This document shows, piece after piece, positions 58,751 through 64,000 of a stretch of 64,000 nucleotides of DNA. The DNA lies in assembly GCF_026339875.1 (NCBI RefSeq), contig NZ_JAPEPZ010000002.1, positions 248,001-312,000 of the forward strand. The letters run 5' to 3'. Each line of letters opens with the position of its first letter. The stretch's first letter is position 1. The position numbers and the translations under genes are program-made. This DNA comes from Streptomyces sp. NBC_01571. Lineage in GTDB: Bacteria > Actinomycetota > Actinomycetes > Streptomycetales > Streptomycetaceae. Below the pieces are notes generated by a model that saw only the letters and a program-made list of their open reading frames with translations, had not been told where the DNA came from and made no database searches.

Positions 58751-59073
58751 CTCCCGCCCTCCTTGAGCCTGTCGATGCGTGATGAGAGGTAGTGCCATTT
58801 CGTCCAGAACTTGGCGAGTTCCTCGCGTCCGGCGTCGTTGAGCGCGTAGAACTTGCGCGGCGGCCCGACCCCGGATGGCCGTTTCGCCACTTGGACGAGC
58901 CCGTTCCTCTCCAACCGCAGCAAGATGGTGTACACCGTCCCCTCCATGACGTCGGCGAAGCCGAGCTCGTTCAGCTGGCGGGTGATGGCATAGCCGTAGG
59001 TCTCCTCGCTGCCGATGATTTCGAGCACGCAACCTTCGAGCGTGCCCTTCAACATCTCCGTCAGGCCGTCCAT
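58747..59073 (-). CDS. PadR-family transcriptional repressor
   Basis: 108 residues; ATG 59073 with GAGGAG 8 bases upstream. It has the PadR winged helix: LKGTLEGCVLEIIGSEETYGYAITRQL, VMEGTVYTILLRLERNGLVQV and the wing GPPRKFYALNDAGREEL. The C-terminal helix is short, as in the PadR-s1 type. It controls itself and the two DUF1048 genes through the palindrome at 59106-59135, by analogy with other PadR operons. Confidence 0.92.
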   Translation of the reverse strand: MDGLTEMLKGTLEGCVLEIIGSEETYGYAITRQLNELGFADVMEGTVYTILLRLERNGLVQVAKRPSGVGPPRKFYALNDAGREELAKFWTKWHYLSSRIDRLKEGGR

Positions 59074-59105
59074 CGCGGGTTCTCCTCAGCCCTGCTGGTA
59101 CTACG

Positions 59106-59135
59106 TGATACCGAGTATCGCTATACGGTATCACC
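59106..59135 (-). promoter_or_regulatory. PadR operator
   Basis: GTGATACCG and CGGTATCAC are perfect 9-bp inverse copies separated by 12 bases that themselves contain GTATCG/CTATAC. This 30-base dyad lies 33 bases before the PadR start codon, with ATAC/GTAT motifs typical of PadR binding sites. Confidence 0.75.
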
Positions 59136-59316
59136 GAGTAGTGGAGCGGCAACCTCTCCGGTGGACGCAACCCCGGGCCGACTCGTTCGGCGAGGGACCG
59201 GGTTCCGTCGAACGCTGTAGCCCGGTCATCGTTGACCTGACGGGTGGGCCATTTGCTCGGGTTCGACCAGGGTGACATCCAGGGTGTCCCGGCTGCCCCA
59301 GCCGGCGGATTCTCCG

Positions 59317-59397
59317 TCAAGTTCTGCATGTTGACGTGCGCAGTGGCTCGATCAGCGCCAACAAGTCGTCATCAACGATCCACGGCCGAGTACTCAC
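59317..59397 (-). pseudogene. N-terminal remnant of an IS5-family transposase
   Basis: From GTG 59397 the frame reads VSTRPWIVDDDLLALIEPL, the opening of a common Streptomyces IS5-type transposase, and is lost after about 19 residues; the frame ends at TGA 59317. The element at 23206 has a similar but different start ([16 protein letters not shown]), so this is a separate, mostly deleted element. Confidence 0.7.
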
Positions 59398-59668
59398 ACC
59401 CTCCGAACGGCCGCGTCGTCAACATCGGTCACGCCCGTCCAGAGCCAACGCTCAGGATCCTGGTACGAGTTCTATGGACGGCGGGCGACGATGCTGTCGG
59501 CCTGCCAGGCGAGCACCACGCGTACCAGGGGCTCCCGCGTACGCACCGTCCATCCCGTCTTCCTCTCCCTCAACTCAAGTCAGGGATATGGGGGAAAGCA
59601 GCGACAGCATGAAGAAACCCCACCATGGCCTGCCTGGCGGGGTTTCGACTTCATCGATCTGCCCGAGA

Positions 59669-60334
59669 TCACTCTTGGCTCAAGGCAGCTCGCAGATAGG
59701 CGATCAGGTCACCGGTCGGCACCTCGACCCAGGCGGCCTCAGGTCCCCCGACACGCCTGACCTCATAACGTTCCCCGTCCAACTCATGCACCAGAACCTG
59801 ACGGCTCGTTCCGTCCAACGGGTCAACACGCAGGCGCACGGCACCGTGCGTGATCGTCGGGAACATGTTCTGCAGTACCTCATCCGCATGGAGGCGCCGC
59901 AGCAGGTTCCATTGTCGTCGGTGGAAGTCGGAGGACAGGAGCTCGGACCACTGCAACGAGGTGGGCTCTCCACTTGCGATCGCATGGGCGAATTCATCGA
60001 GCTCCATGAACCCGAATGTCTCCTTCAACCCGTCCAGCGGCATGCCTTCCCGCCATGCGGCGACCGCCTCCACGAGCAATCCGAGATCCCCCGTCGAGCC
60101 GATCTCCCGGGCGTACCCGGGGATGTGTACATGCAGCCGGAAAAGACGTTCCTCGGCCGCGGGATCGACCAACAGGAAGCCTCTCGATGTTTCGATACTG
60201 ATGACGCCCGTGACCCAAGGCGACAGCCCGATGTCGCATCCGCGCAGCTCCGCCACCTCTCTCATGGCTGCCGCAAGGCCGCCCGAAGCGGTCACGTCCG
60301 GGTACGGGTCATTCCGATGGGTGGCCATATTCAT
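59669..60334 (-). CDS. DUF6193-like protein
   Basis: 221 residues; ATG 60334 with GAGGAA 5 bases upstream (an ATG two codons later is the alternative). The opening YPDVTASGGLAAAMREVAELRG and the later LLVEAVAAWREGMPLDGLKETFGFMEL, WSELL and NMFPTITHGAVRLRV match the pattern I associate with DUF6193 proteins of Streptomyces. These are often seen in natural-product or peptide gene clusters, but their function is unknown. No other genes of such a cluster are adjacent. Confidence 0.65.
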   Translation of the reverse strand: MNMATHRNDPYPDVTASGGLAAAMREVAELRGCDIGLSPWVTGVISIETSRGFLLVDPAAEERLFRLHVHIPGYAREIGSTGDLGLLVEAVAAWREGMPLDGLKETFGFMELDEFAHAIASGEPTSLQWSELLSSDFHRRQWNLLRRLHADEVLQNMFPTITHGAVRLRVDPLDGTSRQVLVHELDGERYEVRRVGGPEAAWVEVPTGDLIAYLRAALSQE

Positions 60335-60620
60335 TCGATTCCTCAGCAGTGGCAGTAGCCGACGACCGCGCCTACGGGGTCCGGCTTCCCGGGCAATGAC
60401 AGGTCCGGGATATCCGTCACAGGGTCCGCTGTCGAAACAAGTGAGTAGGTGAGCAAGTGTTCGCTCTGATTCGGGTGCGGGTGTCGCGAGCGGCGGTGAC
60501 GGGCCAGGACCCGGATGCCCGCGGTGGCGGTGCTGTCAGCGACGAGGGCCGCTCCTGACCGCGCCTCGAACGAGTCCCGGCGGTACGCCTCATCCCGCGG
60601 GCGGGGAAGAGCTGCCGCTG

Positions 60621-60866
60621 CTACGCGGCCAGCGTCTCGTCCGCCTGCGTGCCGCCCTCACGGTCGGTGCCGTACCGCTCCAGCAGGGCGTCCGCTGCCA
60701 GCAGAGCCTGCTCCGCCGTCCGGGCCCCGGTCATCACGCACAGCGTGTACGTCACGTCGTCCAGTGCCCGGCTGGTACGGCCGCTGGGGCGGACATCGTG
60801 ATCGATGCGCGTCTGCGCGAACCGGGCCAGTACCGCGCGCAGTTCCCTCTCCGCCGGAAGAATCAT
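60621..60866 (-). CDS. DUF5133-like small protein
   Basis: 81 residues; ATG 60866 with AGAGGA 7 bases upstream. The core ELRAVLARFAQTRIDHDVRPS, ALDDVTYTLCVMTGARTAEQALLAA follows the DUF5133 pattern common in Streptomyces, where such genes often lie near two-component or sigma-factor regulators. No function is known. Confidence 0.75.
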   Translation of the reverse strand: MILPAERELRAVLARFAQTRIDHDVRPSGRTSRALDDVTYTLCVMTGARTAEQALLAADALLERYGTDREGGTQADETLAA

Positions 60867-61118
60867 GATGGTTCCTCTCCCCAGAACACAGCTCGCGTGA
60901 CAGCTGACCGACACCCCGAGAAACAGGTCGCATGTATGCCATCTGGCACCGCACTCAGCACCGAGCCGGCGTCAGGCAGGACTTCATGTGCCCCCAGTCG
61001 ACAGGCCTATGCCACCGCGCGCCGGCACCACCCCTGACGACTGGCCCGCACGACCGCCTCCGCCGATCAGCTGACACTCGCATGGCCCCAGATGGTGAAG
61101 GCAACCGTCAACGCCCAG

Positions 61119-61733
61119 TCAGCGGACGGGTTTATCCCAGGTCAGCGAGTACCGACGGAGCACATGCCGGCGGTAGCGCATACCGGGAAGCAGCCCTCGC
61201 GCCGCAGCCCGCACCTGCCCATAGCTCATCTGCGGAGCAGCGACCGGCATGCCCTCGGGCCCGCGCGCGCGACGCAGCAGCTTCGTGATCCGCACGACCG
61301 GGGCAGCCGCGATCATCGCTGCCCACTCCGCCACGCTCGCCTCGCGCGCCAGGCCAACGACCACGAGTGTGCCGCCCGGTCGCAGCAGCTCCCGCATACG
61401 GATGAGCGCGGCCTCGAAGTCCATGTGATGGATCGTGGTCACGGAGCAGATGAAGTCGTAGCCCGCAGCGGAGAGGTCGGCGGTGAGGAAGTCACCCTCG
61501 ACGAAGGCCAGATCCGGGTGACCGGCAGCGAGGTCGCGTGCGCAGGCGATCATCTCCGGCGACTTGTCGACCCCTGTGACGCGCTTCGCCCGCACGGCGA
61601 GCTTCCGTGCCAGCAGCCCGTCCCCGCAACCGACATCCAATGCGTCGCCGCAACCCTCGGGCACGGCACGGAGGATGTCCGGGTGCCGGGCGACGTTGGT
61701 GTTCCAGTACGGCTTCGGGTCGGCCTGGTGCAT
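61119..61733 (-). CDS. Class I SAM-dependent methyltransferase
   Basis: 204 residues from ATG 61733; no strong ribosome binding site, so the start is uncertain. Motif I is ALDVGCGDGLLARKL, then VTGVDKSPEMIACAR (acidic end of strand 2), FVEGDFLTADL and the motif IV-like FICSVTTIHHMDFEAAL. The later LLRPGGTLVVVGLA is also typical. Substrate unknown. The gene follows the truncated STAS gene on the same strand with a 4-base gap. Confidence 0.9.
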   Translation of the reverse strand: MHQADPKPYWNTNVARHPDILRAVPEGCGDALDVGCGDGLLARKLAVRAKRVTGVDKSPEMIACARDLAAGHPDLAFVEGDFLTADLSAAGYDFICSVTTIHHMDFEAALIRMRELLRPGGTLVVVGLAREASVAEWAAMIAAAPVVRITKLLRRARGPEGMPVAAPQMSYGQVRAAARGLLPGMRYRRHVLRRYSLTWDKPVR

Positions 61734-61737
61734 CGGA

Positions 61738-61920
61738 TCATCGTAGGAGCATGTCCGGGGTCTCCCAGTGCGCGCTGCCGGATTCATCGGGCTGCCGAAG
61801 GACCGTCCGCATGGCGGGGAGAGAATCCACGTCGAGATCTCCCCTCACGGTGACGACCCGGCAACCGTCCAACGCCTGCTCCTGGATCTGCGGTTCGGGA
61901 CGGTCAACCGAATCCGGCAT
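61738..61920 (-). pseudogene. Truncated STAS (antagonist) gene
   Basis: From ATG 61920, with GAGAGG 6 bases upstream, the sequence reads VVTVRGDLDVDSLPAMRTVL, the first strand and helix of a STAS domain, and then loses resemblance and stops after 60 residues. The part with the DSxG switch serine is missing. The gene is next to a PP2C phosphatase on the same strand, the usual position of its substrate, so a functional pair has probably been broken, perhaps by the event that placed the methyltransferase gene here. Confidence 0.7.
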
Positions 61921-61959
61921 CAGGCACCTCTCCGCGTGCACGCTCCAGATACACAGGCA

Positions 61960-64000
61960 TTATCCAGTCTCCGGAGAAGCCGAAGATTCCGAGGCGAGGG
62001 GGAGGGCCTGTTCGCTCCAGACCGTCTTGCCTTCCGCTGTGTAGCGGGTACCCCATCGTTGGGCGAGTTGAGCGACGATGAACAGACCGCGTCCCCCTTC
62101 GTCGACCGTGCGGGCGTGGCGCAGGCGTGGGGAAGCGGCTGCGTCGTCGTGCACTTCGCAGGTGAGGGTGCGGTTCTTGATGAGGCGTAGCTGCAGGGGC
62201 GGGGCACCGTAGCGGATCGCGTTGGTGACGAGTTCGCTGACGATCAGTTCGGCTGCGTAGGCGGTGTCCTCGTCCACGTTCCAGTCTGCGAGTGTCCGGC
62301 GGGTGTGTCCGCGGGCAGTGGCCGCTGCCGCGGCGTCGTGGTCGAGGAGCCAGCTGGCCAGGGAGTGCGCGGGAAGGGGCCGGGTGCGGGCGAGGAGGAG
62401 AACCGCGTCACGGGCGCGGTCCGTACCGCGGAGGGTGGAGAGGATGTCGTCGCGCAGGTCCTGGAGGGGCCGGCCGGGTTGAGCAACGACGTCGTACAGG
62501 AGTGCGGCGCCAGCGTCGGAATCGGCGGTAGGTGTGGGCAGCATCGCGGGGGTGCAGAGGGCGAGGATGCTGCCGTGGGGCAGTTCGGTGGTGGTAGCGG
62601 CGAAGGGGGGACCTTCCGCGCCGCCCAGCGCAGGCCCCGGGGAGCCGTCCGGGACCTCGGTGCTGCTGTCGGGGCGGACGATCACGGGTGTGGTGTACCC
62701 GGCCTGTGCGAAGGTGCATGTGCTGCTGAGCGGGTCGTAGACCGCGTAGACGCAACTCGCCGAGAGCGGTTGCCGGTGCAGGGGGTCGCCGAGGGGCAGA
62801 GTCGCGCGCTCTGCTGCCAGGAATGCCGCCGTGTCGTTGAGGCGTGCGAGGAGCTCGTCGGGTTGCAGGTCCAGCGCGGCAAGAGAGCGAACGACGGTGC
62901 GCAGTTGTCCCATGGTGGTGGCGGCTTGGATGCCGCGGCCGGCGACCTCTCCGACGACCAGGGCCGTGCGGGCGCCGGACAAGGGGATCGTGTCGCACCA
63001 GCCTCCCCCGCCGTCGGCGCCGGGCACGTACAGGTGCGTGGTCTCAACGGTGTTGTCCGAGGCCGGGCAGCGGGGAAGCTGGTGGCGCTGGACCGTCGCG
63101 GCGATGGTGTGCTCGCGGGTGAACCGGCGGGCGTTGTCGATGCACAGAGCGGTATGGGAGGCCACATCGAGAGCAAGGCCGACATCGTCCTCGTTGTAGG
63201 GGTCGGACGCGCCGATGCGATAGAGGCTCAGTACTCCCAGTGGGGTTCCGCGCAGAGCCAGGGGCGCCACGATGAGTGTGTGCGATCGGGTCGTGCGGAT
63301 CGCCCCGGCCCTGGCGGGGTCGGCGTCGAGCCAGGGGCTGACGGGACTCAGGGCCACGAGGCGGGGACGGAGATCGCTCATGGCCTCCGCGTAGGGGGTC
63401 GCGAAGTGGAGGCTCCGCACGTCGCCCACCGGGTGGGCCCGTGTCTGCCGGCCGTCGCGGGTGCGGAAGGCGGCGCGGCGCAGGGGAACATCCTGAGCGA
63501 GGGGCCCTGTCGCGGACTCCTCGCCGCGTGCCACGGCATCCACGACTTCCACCACGGCAACGTCGGCGAAGTCGGGCACCAGGGTCTCCACCAGCTCCTG
63601 GCAGGTGGAGATAACGTCCAGGGTCCGTCCCACACGCTCCCGCACGGCGTTCAGGACACGCAGCCTGGCACGCGCCTGTTCCTCCTCCGTGACGTCCACC
63701 ACCGTGACGGCCAGTCCCAGGACCGTCCCCTGCGGGTCCTGCAGGCGGAACGCCGAAACCGACCGGATTTTTTCCCGCCCCTGTTCGGTCACCAGCCGCA
63801 TGGGGACCAGGTACTCGCGCACGGGCACGCCGCTTTCCAGCACGCCACGCAGCATCTCCTCCGCCTCGTCGGGGGCGGACAGACCGGCGTACGCCTCGGC
63901 GAAATGCAGTCCGAGCAGGCTTTCGACGGACACGCCGCGCATGCCCTGCGTGGCGGTGTTGACCCGCACGACCCGAAGGTCCGTATCCAGAACGTGCAGC
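61960..64000 (-). CDS. PAS-GAF-PP2C phosphatase with C-terminal GHKL kinase domain (partial, 5' end beyond the window)
   Basis: At least 680 residues, still open at the right edge. Order from the edge: PAS domain ending in LGLAVTVVDVTEEEQARARL; GAF-like domain (FADVAVVEVVDAVARGE to GLALDVASHTALCIDNARRF); SpoIIE phosphatase (TVQRHQLPR, WCDTIPLSGARTALVVGEVAGRGIQAATTMGQLR), and RsbW-like GHKL domain (AELIVSELVTNAIRYGAPP, DEGGRGLFIVAQLAQRWG). In the phosphatase the first metal Asp region EVGGDWYD is replaced by a GGGWCDT sequence and the GDVxGxG loop by GEVAGRG, so the metal ligands appear altered. The adjacent STAS gene is truncated. Confidence 0.88.
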   Translation of the reverse strand, partial: LHVLDTDLRVVRVNTATQGMRGVSVESLLGLHFAEAYAGLSAPDEAEEMLRGVLESGVPVREYLVPMRLVTEQGREKIRSVSAFRLQDPQGTVLGLAVTVVDVTEEEQARARLRVLNAVRERVGRTLDVISTCQELVETLVPDFADVAVVEVVDAVARGEESATGPLAQDVPLRRAAFRTRDGRQTRAHPVGDVRSLHFATPYAEAMSDLRPRLVALSPVSPWLDADPARAGAIRTTRSHTLIVAPLALRGTPLGVLSLYRIGASDPYNEDDVGLALDVASHTALCIDNARRFTREHTIAATVQRHQLPRCPASDNTVETTHLYVPGADGGGGWCDTIPLSGARTALVVGEVAGRGIQAATTMGQLRTVVRSLAALDLQPDELLARLNDTAAFLAAERATLPLGDPLHRQPLSASCVYAVYDPLSSTCTFAQAGYTTPVIVRPDSSTEVPDGSPGPALGGAEGPPFAATTTELPHGSILALCTPAMLPTPTADSDAGAALLYDVVAQPGRPLQDLRDDILSTLRGTDRARDAVLLLARTRPLPAHSLASWLLDHDAAAAATARGHTRRTLADWNVDEDTAYAAELIVSELVTNAIRYGAPPLQLRLIKNRTLTCEVHDDAAASPRLRHARTVDEGGRGLFIVAQLAQRWGTRYTAEGKTVWSEQALPLASESSASPETG

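Larger units (their letters stand above)
59074..59668. other. Intergenic region with operator and transposase remnant
   Basis: 595 bases between the PadR operon and the DUF6193-like gene. It contains the PadR operator (59106-59135) and a short remnant of an IS5-family transposase (59317-59397). The remainder has no gene. Confidence 0.6.

Noticed and set aside
1..64000. tRNA or rRNA genes
   Set aside because: No cloverleaf with a GTTCGAATC-type T arm and no rRNA signature was recognised. A dedicated tRNA search would be needed to exclude a single divergent tRNA.

Overview
The window is high-GC actinobacterial DNA, almost certainly from a Streptomyces chromosome. The signs are strong G/C bias at third codon positions, frequent GTG and TTG starts, long antisense open frames that are composition artefacts, a SapA-like secreted protein, and many paralogues of the STAS / GHKL anti-sigma / PP2C partner-switching families. 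I see no rRNA, tRNA or CRISPR array. One complete insertion sequence (23206-24090) and several gene remnants are present.

Layout. 0.3-7 kb: a SapA-like protein, a large secreted phosphodiester glycosidase/metallophosphoesterase and a CYTH-CHAD protein. 7.1-16.4 kb: a stress and signalling island with CsbD, a PRC-barrel protein, an RsbW-like kinase, three STAS proteins, a GAF-PP2C phosphatase, a 1386-residue hybrid kinase/phosphatase and two small unknowns; two sites fit the sigma-B-group promoter pattern. 16.9-23.2 kb: a GH54 arabinofuranosidase with two ricin-type modules, a FrnE-like DsbA protein behind an operator-like palindrome, a ribB-HAD pair in which each protein lacks a normally invariant residue, and a Tat-exported metallophosphoesterase with an IS5-family element just upstream. 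24-32.9 kb: an L,D-transpeptidase, a GyrB-like fragment, a multicopper oxidase, a decayed stretch, then a phosphate transporter, a small membrane protein and PPK2.

33.1-41.2 kb: an unusual two-gene operon. A 1618-residue protein carries two GHKL-type ATPase-like regions and two phosphoribosyltransferase-like motifs. It is followed 2 bases later by a response-regulator receiver fused to an aminoglycoside-phosphotransferase-like kinase. A beta-helix membrane protein is divergent. 41.3-47.6 kb: an RHH/MazF-type toxin-antitoxin pair with an operator between -35 and -10, a roadblock protein, an ArsR regulator, a GPP34 protein, an SGNH hydrolase and a small secreted protein.

48.1-57.8 kb: the most striking block, eight co-directional genes that look like a bacterial counterpart of the fungal galactosaminogalactan cluster and of Pel. 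They are an Agd3/CE18-like deacetylase, a PelF-like GT4 glycosyltransferase, a polytopic membrane protein, a LegB-like SDR, a sugar nucleotidyltransferase, a second SDR, a spherulin-4/GH135-like protein and a GH114 polygalactosaminidase-like lipoprotein. I infer synthesis, modification and trimming of an alpha-1,4-galactosamine-type exopolysaccharide.

58-64 kb: a PadR/DUF1048 operon with a clear operator, a transposase remnant, a DUF6193-like protein, a DUF5133-like protein, a methyltransferase, a truncated STAS gene and a PAS-GAF-PP2C-GHKL phosphatase that runs off the right edge.
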